Positions 35,880 through 43,754 of a DNA stretch of 64,000 nucleotides are shown here, piece after piece. Source of the stretch: an uncultured Oscillospiraceae bacterium (GTDB lineage: Bacteria > Bacillota > Clostridia > Oscillospirales > Oscillospiraceae); contig CAJUPU010000002.1 of NCBI GenBank assembly GCA_910588495.1, positions 56,745 through 120,744 on the forward strand. The letters are read 5' to 3'. The notes under the pieces are model-generated. The model ran no database searches and was not told the DNA's origin. It saw nothing but the letters and a program-made list of their open reading frames with translations. How positions within the stretch are numbered: the first letter of the stretch is position 1; each line of letters starts with the position of its first letter. The translations under genes were made by a program, and so were the position numbers.

Positions 35880-35895
35880 CAAGGAGGAGAAGCAC

Positions 35896-36399
35896 ATGAA
35901 GCATTGGAAACGGACGATCTGCCTCGCCCTGGCGGCGCTGGCGCTGGCGGGCTGCGCCGCCTGCGGCCCCAAGGACAGCGGCGGGCCGGACCTGGACCCG
36001 GCGGAGATCCTCCAGGCCATGGCCACGGCGGACACCACCCTGCCTGAGATGGTGACCCGCTCCAGCGCCGACGCCGAGGCCAAGGACAATTTCTTCTACC
36101 TGTCCGACCTGGATTACGGCAAGGTGGAGGGGTACTGCTACACCTATGCCGACGCGGGGACCGCAGAGGAGATGGCGGTGGTGAAGCTGAAGGACAAGGC
36201 GGACGCCGCCGCCCTGATGGAGTCCCTGCACCGGCATGTGGAGGCCCGGCAGGGCACCTTTGAGGAGTACGACCCGGAGCAGGTCCCCCTGACGGAGGGA
36301 GCGGTGGTCACCAGCGAAGGGCGGTACGTGGCGCTCATCGTGTCCAAAAAGAACGGGCTGGCGCAAAGCGAGTTCAAAAAGTTTTTCCAGGCCCAGTGA
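35896..36399 (+). CDS. DUF4358-type lipoprotein
   Basis: 167 residues from the ATG at 35896 (AAGGAGGAG before it). Lipoprotein signal with LAGC lipobox (Cys about residue 20), then a compact domain with YLSDLDYGKVEGYCYTYADAG and the C-terminal EGRYVALIVSKK, characteristic of DUF4358. Function unknown. Co-transcribed with the transglutaminase-like gene and ended by a strong terminator; the two exported proteins may act together. Confidence 0.82.
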   Translation: MKHWKRTICLALAALALAGCAACGPKDSGGPDLDPAEILQAMATADTTLPEMVTRSSADAEAKDNFFYLSDLDYGKVEGYCYTYADAGTAEEMAVVKLKDKADAAALMESLHRHVEARQGTFEEYDPEQVPLTEGAVVTSEGRYVALIVSKKNGLAQSEFKKFFQAQ

Positions 36400-36406
36400 A
36401 AGATCG

Positions 36407-36446
36407 AAGCCCCCGCGCCGCTGTTGAGCGGCGCGGGGGCTTTTTT
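36407..36446. terminator. Strong bidirectional terminator
   Basis: A 15-bp perfect stem (AAGCCCCCGCGCCGC and its complement) with a 6-nt loop and six T on the plus strand. Shared by two convergent genes; the T tract overlaps the stop of the minus-strand peptidase gene. Confidence 0.92.
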
Positions 36447-37161
36447 ACAGCGTTATCCTCTCGTTCTCCCGACAGATCTGGGTCAGCGCTCCGTTTTCGA
36501 TCAGGTACGCCTCCCCCCGCAGCTCCTCGCCCCCGTCCTTCCCCAAAAGGTAGCTTCCGTCCACCAGGACGTAGAACCGGCGCCCCGCGCTGTCGGCATA
36601 GGTGATGTCCTCATAGAGCCGCAGGCCGTCCAGGACATTGTCCTTCACCATCTGGTAGTGGGGCAGGAGCATGGTCTTTGTCAGCCCCAGCCCCGGCAGG
36701 AACCGCCGGTATTCCGGGTCCACGGCCTCCCCCGGCTCCTCCGGCTGGGCGTAGACCACCCCGGCGGCGTTCATGCTGCCCGCGCTGACGCCCACCAGAA
36801 CGCCGTCCCAGTTTCTAAGCTCCTCCCGCAGATCGGTCTCCCGAAAGAATGCGTTCTGGGTGGGCACGTGGCCGCCCACCAGGAAGATCAGGTCCGCGCG
36901 GCCGACCAGCTCCCCGCACCGGTCCTGGTTTTCCCGCTCCAGCACCTCGGCGGCGGTGAAGGTGATGCCGATCTCCCCGAAGCTGCCGGCCATGTCCTCG
37001 GCAAAACCGTAGGTGAGGCCGGGCCGATCCGGGTCGGAGCAGACAAACAGGGCCCGGCAGGGTCCGGGCAGGGCCTTTTTCAGCTCGTCCACAAAGCCGT
37101 TGGCCGGGTTCAGCGCCGGAGAGCCCTCCACACAGGGGCTGCTGGTAAGAAAATAAACCAT
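36445..37161 (-). CDS. Peptidase S51-like protein (dipeptidase E type)
   Basis: 238 residues, class I glutamine-amidotransferase-like fold. The nucleophile elbow GVSAGSMN carries Ser where amidotransferases have Cys, as in peptidase E and cyanophycinase. Other landmarks: GLTYGFAEDM, FLVGGHVPTQNAFF and LGLTKTMLLPHYQ with a His at the expected triad position. The E. coli relative cleaves Asp-X dipeptides; the specificity here is not known. It lies between icd and a convergent lipoprotein gene. The start has a modest AAAGG site. Confidence 0.8.
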   Translation of the reverse strand: MVYFLTSSPCVEGSPALNPANGFVDELKKALPGPCRALFVCSDPDRPGLTYGFAEDMAGSFGEIGITFTAAEVLERENQDRCGELVGRADLIFLVGGHVPTQNAFFRETDLREELRNWDGVLVGVSAGSMNAAGVVYAQPEEPGEAVDPEYRRFLPGLGLTKTMLLPHYQMVKDNVLDGLRLYEDITYADSAGRRFYVLVDGSYLLGKDGGEELRGEAYLIENGALTQICRENERITL

Positions 37162-37306
37162 AAGAGTCCACGATACCTTTCTTATTCACGCCTCGCCTGT
37201 TCGCGATGCGCGGCTTCCCGGCCACTCGGGCTGGTCTTGGGCCGCTGCGCGGCCCCGCGCTCACCCTCGCTCCGGCCCATCCGCGCTGCTCACCACGGCT
37301 CGGACG

Positions 37307-38506
37307 CTATAGTCTTTCCCGGATGGCCCGGAGGAACTCCAGCCCCGTCACCTTGCGGGCGGGGGTCTCCCCCTCCCACAGGCCCGCCAGATCGCCGGTC
37401 ATGACGCCGCTCTCGATGGTGTCGATGGAGGCTTGCTCCAGCTTCCGGGCGAAGGCGGTCAGCTCGGGCAGGCCGTCCAGCTCCCCCCGCTTTCCCAGCG
37501 CCCCCGTCCAGGCGAACAGGGTGGCCATGGGGTTGGTGGACACCTGCTCCCCCTTCAGGTGGCGGTAGTAGTGCTGGGTGACGGTGCCGTGGGCGGCCTC
37601 GTACTCGTAGTTGCCGTCGGGGGACACCAGCACCGAGGTCATCATGGCCAGGGAGCCGAAGGCGGTGGACACCATGTCGCTCATCACATCGCCGTCGTAG
37701 TTCTTGCAGGCCCAGATGAAGCCCCCCTTGGAGCGGATCACTCGGGCCACCGCGTCGTCGATGAGGGTATAGAAATAGGTGATGCCGGCCTCCTCAAATT
37801 TGGCCTGGTATTCGCTCTCAAACACCTGGGCGAAGATGTCCTTGAAGGTGTGGTCGTACTGCTTGGAGATGGTGTCCTTGGTGGAGAACCACAGGTCCTG
37901 TTTCGTGTCCAGGGCGAACTGGAAGCAGGACCGGGCGAAGGAGGTGATGGACGCCTCCACGTTGAACTGGCCCTGGAGGACGCCGGGGCCGTCGAATCTG
38001 TTGATGGTCTGGCGGGTCTCCCGGCCGTCGGCGGCGGTGAACACCAGCTCCGCCGTGCCCGGGCCGGGGACCTTGAACTCCGCCGCCTTGTACACGTCGC
38101 CGAAGGCGTGGCGGGCGATGGTGATGGGGGCCTTCCAGTTCTTCACCACCGGGTCCAGCCCCTTGACCATGATGGGGGCCCGGAACACGGTGCCGTCCAG
38201 GATGGCCCGGATGGTGCCGTTGGGAGACTTCCACATCTGGGACAGCTTGTACTCCTCCACCCGCTGGGCGTTGGGGGTGATGGTGGCGCACTTCACCGCC
38301 ACGCCGTACTTCTTATTGGCCTGGGCCGCGTCGATGGTCACCTGGTCACGGGTGCGTTCCCGCTCGGGGAGCCCCAGGTCGTAGTATTCGGTCTTGAGGT
38401 CGATGTAGGGCTCCAGCAGCTCCTCCTTGATCTGCTGCCAGAGGATCCGGGTCATCTCGTCCCCGTCCATCTCCACCAGGGGGGTCTTCATTTGCAGCTT
38501 GTCCAT
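37307..38506 (-). CDS. icd: NADP-dependent isocitrate dehydrogenase
   Basis: 399 residues, the eukaryote-like (type II, homodimeric) form. Landmarks: VEMDGDEMTRILW, KCATITPN, MWKSPNGTIRAILDGTVFR (substrate Ser/Asn/Arg), RHAFGDVY, YDGDVMSDM (metal Asp) and EAAHGTVTQHYYRH (cofactor loop). Converts isocitrate to 2-oxoglutarate with NADP. It appears monocistronic; no citrate synthase or aconitase gene is adjacent. Confidence 0.96.
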   Translation of the reverse strand: MDKLQMKTPLVEMDGDEMTRILWQQIKEELLEPYIDLKTEYYDLGLPERERTRDQVTIDAAQANKKYGVAVKCATITPNAQRVEEYKLSQMWKSPNGTIRAILDGTVFRAPIMVKGLDPVVKNWKAPITIARHAFGDVYKAAEFKVPGPGTAELVFTAADGRETRQTINRFDGPGVLQGQFNVEASITSFARSCFQFALDTKQDLWFSTKDTISKQYDHTFKDIFAQVFESEYQAKFEEAGITYFYTLIDDAVARVIRSKGGFIWACKNYDGDVMSDMVSTAFGSLAMMTSVLVSPDGNYEYEAAHGTVTQHYYRHLKGEQVSTNPMATLFAWTGALGKRGELDGLPELTAFARKLEQASIDTIESGVMTGDLAGLWEGETPARKVTGLEFLRAIRERL

Positions 38507-38530
38507 GGCTCATCTCTCCTTTTTGAATGA

Positions 38531-38562
38531 AAGGGCGGGGGCGGAAGCCCGTCCCCGCCCTT
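38531..38562 (-). terminator. Hairpin between DUF975 and icd genes
   Basis: AAGGGCGGGG pairs perfectly with CCCCGCCCTT around a 12-nt loop, with TTTCATTC following on the minus strand. It probably ends the DUF975 transcript upstream of icd. Confidence 0.65.
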
Positions 38563-38575
38563 GTGGTCTACTTTC

Positions 38576-39700
38576 TCAATCCCAGGGATCGTCCCTGGGG
38601 GATCTGGGGGGCTTGGGCGGGGCGGGCGGAGGCGGGAACCCGCCGCCGGACCCGGCGCCCGTCCCCGGGCCGGAGCTCCCCGAGTTCCAGGTGTAGCCGC
38701 CGGGATCGCCCCAACCGCCGTCAAAGGAAGGCCCGCCTTGCATACTGCCCGCCGAGCCGTTGGCCCAATCATAAAACTTAGCCATGGCCCCGGTGACGTA
38801 GGGCTTGAGCCACAGGGACATCACCTCCACCCCGATCGCCATGGCGATCGCGATGAACAGGGCCGGGACCACGGCGGCCGCCCAGCCGCCGCTCCCGCCG
38901 GAGACGAAGGCGCCCGCCGCGGGGATCAGCACCAGCATCACCCCGGCGTACACCATGGCGATCATCAGCGCGTACCACCCGGCAAAGGACAGCTGGAGGA
39001 CGAAGCCCCTGCCGGTATTGCCCTGCATGAGCCGTTTGCTCTCCCGGATGGCGTCCATGCCGGACAGCCCCTTGTCCAGCAGCACATAGTCCACCAGGGC
39101 ATAGCGCATGGTCACCCTGAGCGCACCCAGCACAAAGCCCGCCGACCCTGCCAGCATCAGCAGCTGGGACAGCACCGGCACGTTCACAAACACCGCCACG
39201 AACAGCACCGCCCCATAGCCGAACAGCAGCGGCAGCACCAGCAGCAGCTCGAAAACGCCCGTCAGCACCCGGGTGAGCAGCACCGGGCCGATCTGGGGCA
39301 GGGCGCCGAAGATCTTGCTGACGGGCGGGTCCTGGCGGCGGACCATGCCCAGGCACCAGCCCTCATAGCCCACGTCCATGACGCTCTGCCACAGCGCCAC
39401 CACGATGGACAGCGCCAGGCCGCCCAGGATGATGCTCACCAGGGCCCCCGGCCCCCGGCGGAACAGCTCCAGCAGCGCGATGTACACGGCCTCTTCCACC
39501 GACCGGCCCAGCTGCATGTGATACAGCACGATCTGGTCGATGTGGCCCGCCCCGCCGGTGAGCGCCCCGCCCAGCAGGGTATTGATCAGCCAGGTGCCCG
39601 CCGACACCGCTATGGTGAACAGCAGTGTCACCATCATGCAGCCGCTGCGCTTCATGGACTGCTTCACGTCCCGCTTGAGCTGCCCGCGGTCATATCCCAT
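38576..39700 (-). CDS. DUF975 family integral membrane protein with Gly/Pro-rich tail
   Basis: 374 residues from the ATG at 39700 (GGAGG 8 bp upstream). About six hydrophobic helices, with the DUF975 pattern GYEGWCLGMVRRQDPPVSKIF and the long loop RYALVDYVLLDKGLSGMDAI followed by RESKRLMQGN. The last 50 residues are rich in Gly, Ser and Pro (GGPSFDGGWGDPGGYTWNSG), low-complexity and probably disordered. Function unknown. Transcribed divergently from the DUF4317 gene. Confidence 0.82.
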   Translation of the reverse strand: MGYDRGQLKRDVKQSMKRSGCMMVTLLFTIAVSAGTWLINTLLGGALTGGAGHIDQIVLYHMQLGRSVEEAVYIALLELFRRGPGALVSIILGGLALSIVVALWQSVMDVGYEGWCLGMVRRQDPPVSKIFGALPQIGPVLLTRVLTGVFELLLVLPLLFGYGAVLFVAVFVNVPVLSQLLMLAGSAGFVLGALRVTMRYALVDYVLLDKGLSGMDAIRESKRLMQGNTGRGFVLQLSFAGWYALMIAMVYAGVMLVLIPAAGAFVSGGSGGWAAAVVPALFIAIAMAIGVEVMSLWLKPYVTGAMAKFYDWANGSAGSMQGGPSFDGGWGDPGGYTWNSGSSGPGTGAGSGGGFPPPPAPPKPPRSPRDDPWD

Positions 39701-39762
39701 CCGAAAGACCTCCTTTTCCAGGGGCGCGACGCCCCGTCCCGCCGCCACGGGCGGTTTGGCCC

Positions 39763-39791
39763 ATTATACCTCAGCCCGGGGGAAATTGCAA
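39763..39791 (-). promoter_or_regulatory. Promoter of the DUF975 gene
   Basis: Minus-strand TTGCAA-N17-TATAAT, about 60 bp before the ATG; back-to-back with the promoter of the DUF4317 gene. Confidence 0.8.
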
Positions 39792-39811
39792 CACAGGCGG
39801 CGCAAAAGCCC

Positions 39812-39840
39812 GTGACAACGGCGGCCGGATGTGATATAAT
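39812..39840 (+). promoter_or_regulatory. Promoter of the DUF4317 gene
   Basis: GTGACA-N17-TATAAT with a TGA extension before the -10 box. The two -35 boxes of the divergent pair are only 20 bp apart, so a factor binding at 39792-39811 could affect both. Confidence 0.82.
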
Positions 39841-39893
39841 CCCTCTTGCACGCGCCCCGCCGGGCGCGATCCACGACAAGCGAGGGATATATC

Positions 39894-41045
39894 ATGAACA
39901 CCAAAGAAGTGGGCGAGCTGCGCCGCCGCCTCCGCCCCGGCAAGAACGCCATCAGCCACATCTACGGCTGTTATGTAGGGGCCACGAAGGAGATCATCGC
40001 CGAGGTGGACCAGTCCACCGCCCTGCTCAGCGAGGACGACGCCGAGGGCTGCCTGTCCCTGCTGAAAAAGGCTCTGTCCGGCTCTCTGGGCCGGAACCTT
40101 TTGGAGGTGGGCTTCTCCACCCAGCAGGTGGCCGGGGGCGAGGACCACAAGCTGCTCCAGGACCTGCGCGCCTCCAAGCTGAAGGACAAAGAGCTGCGCC
40201 GGGCCTTCTATGAGAAGGTCATCCGGAGCGTGGAGATGGGAGATGAGAACTACCTGATCCTGCTGGCCCACGACACCTACGACGTGCCCTTCAAGTCCAG
40301 GAACGACGAGCTGATGGACGACTCCTCCGACACGGTGTTCTCTTACCTCGTGTGCGCCGTCTGCCCCATGCGGGAGGGCAAGCCGGGGCTGGGCTATCTC
40401 CCGGCGGACAACGTGCTGCACATGAAGACCGCCGGACAGCTGGCCGCCCCGCCGGAGCTGGGCTTCCTCTTCCCCGCCTTCAACGACCGGGCCGCCGACC
40501 TGTACAGCACCCTCTACTACATCCACAAGCCGGAGTTCGTCCACGGCGAGTTCATCGAGGGCGTGTTCGGCGTCCAGGCCCCCATGTCCGCCCCGGAGCA
40601 GAAGGAGGCCTTCCAGTCCGCCCTGTCCGACGCTTTGGGGGTGGAGTGCAGCATGGAGCTGGTCCAGGCCGTCCACGAGCAGCTGCGGGAGCGGCTGGAG
40701 CTGCACAAGGAGAGCCAGAGCCCCGATCCCCTCACCGTCACCGCCCGGGACGTGGGCGGGATGCTGCGGGAATGCGGCATCGAGGAGGAGCGGGTGGCCT
40801 CCTTCCAGGACTACTGCGCGCAGCGGCTGGGGGAGGGCGCTGCCCTGGACCCGGCCAACCTGATCGACAGCAAGCGCTTCCAGATCAAGGCCGGGGAGAT
40901 CACCATCACCGTCAAGCCGGAGCTGTCCGGCCAGGTAGAGTCCCGGGTGCTGGAGGGGCGCAAGTACATCCTCATCCCCGCCGGGGAGGGGGTGGAGGTC
41001 AACGGCCTGGCCGTGGAGCTGGAGGCCCAGCCCGCCGCCCTGTGA
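39894..41045 (+). CDS. DUF4317 family protein
   Basis: 383 residues from the ATG at 39894 (CGAGGG ribosome site). No signal peptide or TM helix. The opening NTKEVGELRRRLRPGKNAIS and the following IYGCYVGATKEII, then YLILLAHDTYDVPFK and CAVCPMREGKPGLGY, match the DUF4317 family of Clostridia, which has no known function. The C-terminal 60 residues (about 310-383) look like a separate small beta domain. Monocistronic, with its own promoter and terminator. Confidence 0.82.
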   Translation: MNTKEVGELRRRLRPGKNAISHIYGCYVGATKEIIAEVDQSTALLSEDDAEGCLSLLKKALSGSLGRNLLEVGFSTQQVAGGEDHKLLQDLRASKLKDKELRRAFYEKVIRSVEMGDENYLILLAHDTYDVPFKSRNDELMDDSSDTVFSYLVCAVCPMREGKPGLGYLPADNVLHMKTAGQLAAPPELGFLFPAFNDRAADLYSTLYYIHKPEFVHGEFIEGVFGVQAPMSAPEQKEAFQSALSDALGVECSMELVQAVHEQLRERLELHKESQSPDPLTVTARDVGGMLRECGIEEERVASFQDYCAQRLGEGAALDPANLIDSKRFQIKAGEITITVKPELSGQVESRVLEGRKYILIPAGEGVEVNGLAVELEAQPAAL

Positions 41046-41051
41046 GACGCG

Positions 41052-41081
41052 AAAAAGGACCGGGATGCCCCGGTCCTTTTT
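41052..41081. terminator. Bidirectional terminator
   Basis: AAAAAGGACCGGG and CCCGGTCCTTTTT enclose a short loop. It serves the convergent DUF4317 and marR genes; its end touches the marR stop. Confidence 0.88.
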
Positions 41082-41082
41082 G

Positions 41083-41547
41083 CTATGACGCCGGATGGTG
41101 CTCCCGGATGAAGGCGGCGATGCCGCTCAGTCCCCGGACCAGCACCCGCGTCTCCTCCGCCGTCAGCCGCTCCACCGCCCCCTCCACCAGCTCCCGGTGG
41201 AACTGGGCGTGGCTGCGCTGGGCCCGCCTGCCCTTTTCGGTGGCTTGCAGGCGGACCGAGCGCTTGTCCCCGCTGTCCCGCACCCGCTCCAGGTAGCCCT
41301 TGGCCTCCAGCTGGTTCACCGCCGCGGTGAGGGTGCCCGCCGTCACCCGCTGGGCGGCGGCGATGGCGGAGGCGCGGTTGTCCCGCCCCTCGTCCACCGC
41401 CCGGCACACCTCTTCGATCAGGTGCAGCTCCCGCACCGACAGGTCGGGGCAGCTCCCGGACAGATAGGACTCCTCCGCTTTCAGGATGTCGTTGAACACC
41501 TCCACCAAAAAACGGTCCAGCTCATGGGCGTAATCCCGGTCCTCCAT
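41083..41547 (-). CDS. MarR-family regulator, possibly FabT-like
   Basis: 154 residues from the ATG at 41547; a longer in-frame version would read through degV. Winged-helix MarR fold: SVRELHLIEEVCRA, recognition region AAQRVTAGTLTAAVNQLEAK with GYLERVRDSGDKRSVRLQATE forming the wing. It is co-transcribed with degV, starting 8 bp past its stop. The operon promoter carries three TTTGA-N3-TCAAA palindromes, the layout I recall for FabT, the MarR-type repressor of fatty-acid synthesis. Autoregulation and lipid control are inferred from this. Confidence 0.87.
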   Translation of the reverse strand: MEDRDYAHELDRFLVEVFNDILKAEESYLSGSCPDLSVRELHLIEEVCRAVDEGRDNRASAIAAAQRVTAGTLTAAVNQLEAKGYLERVRDSGDKRSVRLQATEKGRRAQRSHAQFHRELVEGAVERLTAEETRVLVRGLSGIAAFIREHHPAS

Positions 41548-41555
41548 GGCCGCCC

Positions 41556-42401
41556 TCACTCCGCCGCTATGTAGGCCACGCCCACCGCGCCCGGCCCCAC
41601 ATGGGTGCCGATCACCGCGCCGATGGAGCCCATCACCGCGGGCCGGTCCTGGGGCAGGACGTCCTTCAGCGCCTCCATGCACACCGGCACCCGGTCGGGG
41701 GAGTTGGAGTGGCCGTAGGCCACCGGGTAGGCGGGGTCCGCCGGGGCGCCGCCGATGCGGCGGGCGATCCACTCCAGGCCGGCGTGGATGGAGCGGGCCT
41801 TGCCCAGGGCCTCCACCGTGCCCCGGCTGTCCACCCCCACGATGGGCTTGATGCCCAGCAGCCCGCCCACGGCGGCGGTGGCGGCGGAGATCCGCCCGCC
41901 CTTTTTCAGATAGGTCAGGGTGTCCACGATGGCCATCAGCTTGGTGCGCTGGGCCAGCTTCTCCACCTGGGCGGCGATCTGGGCGGCGGACAGGCCCTCG
42001 TCCCGCATCCGGGCGGCCTCCCCCACCAGCAGGGCCAGGGCGAAGGTGACGGTTCGGGAGTCCACGATGTGGATCTCCCCGCCCTCCACCATGTCCCGGG
42101 CGATACAGGCGGACTGGCAGGTGCCGCTCAGCTCGGTGGACAGGAAGATCCCCACGATCTCATCCCCCTGGTCCACATACGTTTGGAACACCTCCAAAAA
42201 ATCGTCCGGGTTGAGCTGGGAGGTGGTGGGCAGCTCGTCGCTGGCGGTGAGCCGGGCGAAGAACTCCTCCCTGGTGATGTCCACCCCGTCCACAAAGCTC
42301 TCCTGGCCGAAAAACACCCGCATGGGCATGACGTGGACCCCCAGCTCAGCCGCCATCTGGGCAGTCAGGTCGCTGGTGCCGTCGGTGATGATGCGTACCA
42401 T
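41556..42401 (-). CDS. DegV-family fatty acid-binding protein
   Basis: 281 residues from the ATG at 42401 (AGGAG before it); an upstream in-frame ATG at 42470 lies among the operators and is rejected. Classical DegV landmarks: ITDGTSDLTAQMAAEL, LPTTSQLNPDDF (carboxylate-binding Thr-Ser), IFLSTELSGTCQSA (Ser), TLTYLKKGGRIS and THVGPGAVGVAY with the C-terminal His. All three lipid-carboxylate contacts known from FakB are present, unlike the kinase-fused DegV domain at 13455-16133. It probably presents fatty acids to a FakA kinase encoded elsewhere. Confidence 0.93.
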   Translation of the reverse strand: MVRIITDGTSDLTAQMAAELGVHVMPMRVFFGQESFVDGVDITREEFFARLTASDELPTTSQLNPDDFLEVFQTYVDQGDEIVGIFLSTELSGTCQSACIARDMVEGGEIHIVDSRTVTFALALLVGEAARMRDEGLSAAQIAAQVEKLAQRTKLMAIVDTLTYLKKGGRISAATAAVGGLLGIKPIVGVDSRGTVEALGKARSIHAGLEWIARRIGGAPADPAYPVAYGHSNSPDRVPVCMEALKDVLPQDRPAVMGSIGAVIGTHVGPGAVGVAYIAAE

Positions 42402-42442
42402 ATCCGATCGCTCCTGTTCCGATCCAGCCGCCGGCCGGATAC

Positions 42443-42487
42443 TTTGATGTTCAAATATTTTGATAGCCAAATCTTTTGACTCTCAAA
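42443..42487. promoter_or_regulatory. Three tandem palindromic operators, FabT-like
   Basis: Three copies of TTTGA-N3-TCAAA: 42443-42455 (perfect), 42459-42471 (one mismatch, CCAAA) and 42475-42487 (perfect). Their centres are exactly 16 bp apart. The array runs from about the predicted transcription start of degV-marR to +40, ideal for repression. Confidence 0.8.
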
Positions 42488-42489
42488 GC

Positions 42490-42518
42490 ATCATAGACCC
42501 CGCCGCCCCATTTGTCAA
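42490..42518 (-). promoter_or_regulatory. Promoter of the degV-marR operon
   Basis: Minus-strand TTGACA-N17-TATGAT. Predicted start near 42483, inside the first operator met by the polymerase. Confidence 0.88.
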
Positions 42519-42614
42519 CCTCTGCTTTGCCGAAAAGCGGGGCCCCGGCGCCTCCCGATCGCACCTTTCCCACAAACCGGGCCCGCCTTCTCCCCCGCCG
42601 GCCAAAGTCCGGGA

Positions 42615-42644
42615 TTGACAAACCATGGGAAAAGAAGTTAAACT
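42615..42644 (+). promoter_or_regulatory. Promoter of the antiporter gene
   Basis: TTGACA-N18-TAAACT, leaving a GC-rich leader of about 100 nt before the ATG at 42750. Confidence 0.72.
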
Positions 42645-42705
42645 AGAGGGACAAGGGGTCCCCCCGCTGCCGCGGGCCCGGATCCCCGGCTGCACATCAA
42701 GATCC

Positions 42706-42735
42706 GACCCCGACCGGGACACACCGGGGTCCCGG
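42706..42735 (+). promoter_or_regulatory. Two mutually exclusive hairpins at the antiporter ribosome site
   Basis: Hairpin A: GACCCCG (42706-42712) with CGGGGTC (42725-42731). Hairpin B: CCGGGAC (42714-42720) with GTCCCGG (42729-42735). They share bases 42729-42731, so only one can form. Hairpin B takes in the first bases of the ribosome site GGGAGG (42734-42739). No known riboswitch consensus was recognised. Confidence 0.4.
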
Positions 42736-42749
42736 GAGGTATCTCATCC

Positions 42750-43718
42750 ATGGTCGTTCCCGTTCTCCTGTTCGCCGTGGGGCTGGTCTTTCTCATCAAA
42801 GGGGGAGACTGGTTCGTGGACGGCGCCACCGGCATCGCCCGTCGTTTCGGCCTGCCCGAGCTGCTCATCGGCGCCACCGTGGTGTCCATCGGCACCACCC
42901 TGCCCGAGGTGATGGTGTCCACCACCTCCGCCCTCAGCGGCCACGGCGAGATCGCCTATGGCAACGCCATCGGCTCGGTGATCTGCAACACCGCCCTGAT
43001 CGCCGCCATCACCGTGGCCGTCAAGCCCGGCCGGGTGGACCCCAAGTCCCTGCGCCTGCCGGTGGCCTTCTTTTTCACCGCCGCCGCCATCTACGCCGGG
43101 GTGGCCTACACCACCGGCTATTTCAGCCGGGCCGCCGGGATCGTCCTGCTGGCCATGTTCTTCGCCTACATGGCCGCCACCGTGTGGCAGATGAAGTCCC
43201 GGTCCGCCGCCCGCCCCCCCGCCCTCCGGCGGGAGGAGGGTGAGGACTCCATGCTCAAAGACGTGGTGCTCCTCCTCCTGGGGGCGGCCCTCATCGCCGT
43301 GGGGGCGGATCTGCTGGTGGAGAACGGCACCCTCATCGCCCAGGCCCTGGGGGTGCCCGAGTCGGTGATCGCTCTCACCTTCGTGGCCCTGGGCACCTCC
43401 CTGCCCGAACTGGTCACCGCGATCACCTCCCTGCTCAAGGGCCACGGGGCCCTGTCCCTGGGCAACGTCATCGGGGCCAACCTGTTCAACCTGGTGCTGG
43501 TGTCCGGCGTGTCCGTCACCCTGGCCCCCTTCTCCATCCCCCAGGGCTCCACCATCGCGGGCCGCAGCGCCTCGCTGGTGCTGGACATCCCGGTGATGTT
43601 CGCCGTCATGGCCTTCCTCACCCTCCCCGCCCTCAAGCGGGGGAGACTCAGCCGCTTCCAGGGGGTGGCCCTGCTGCTGATCTACGGGGCGTTCTGCGCC
43701 ATCCAGTTCACCATCTGA
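42750..43718 (+). CDS. Calcium/sodium antiporter, CaCA family (YrbG type)
   Basis: 322 residues, about ten TM helices in two inverted halves, each with its alpha repeat: VSIGTTLPEVMVSTTSA with GNAIGSVICNT in the first, and ALGTSLPELVTAITS with GNVIGANLFNL in the second. The acidic residues within GTTLPE and GTSLPE bind the exchanged cation. It likely extrudes Ca2+ in exchange for Na+ or H+. It is read from its own promoter through a structured leader, and the nucleotidyltransferase gene follows 36 bp after the stop. Confidence 0.92.
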   Translation: MVVPVLLFAVGLVFLIKGGDWFVDGATGIARRFGLPELLIGATVVSIGTTLPEVMVSTTSALSGHGEIAYGNAIGSVICNTALIAAITVAVKPGRVDPKSLRLPVAFFFTAAAIYAGVAYTTGYFSRAAGIVLLAMFFAYMAATVWQMKSRSAARPPALRREEGEDSMLKDVVLLLLGAALIAVGADLLVENGTLIAQALGVPESVIALTFVALGTSLPELVTAITSLLKGHGALSLGNVIGANLFNLVLVSGVSVTLAPFSIPQGSTIAGRSASLVLDIPVMFAVMAFLTLPALKRGRLSRFQGVALLLIYGAFCAIQFTI

Positions 43719-43754
43719 ATGGGGCCGCAGGCCCCGCAAAGGAGGTCTTTTCCC

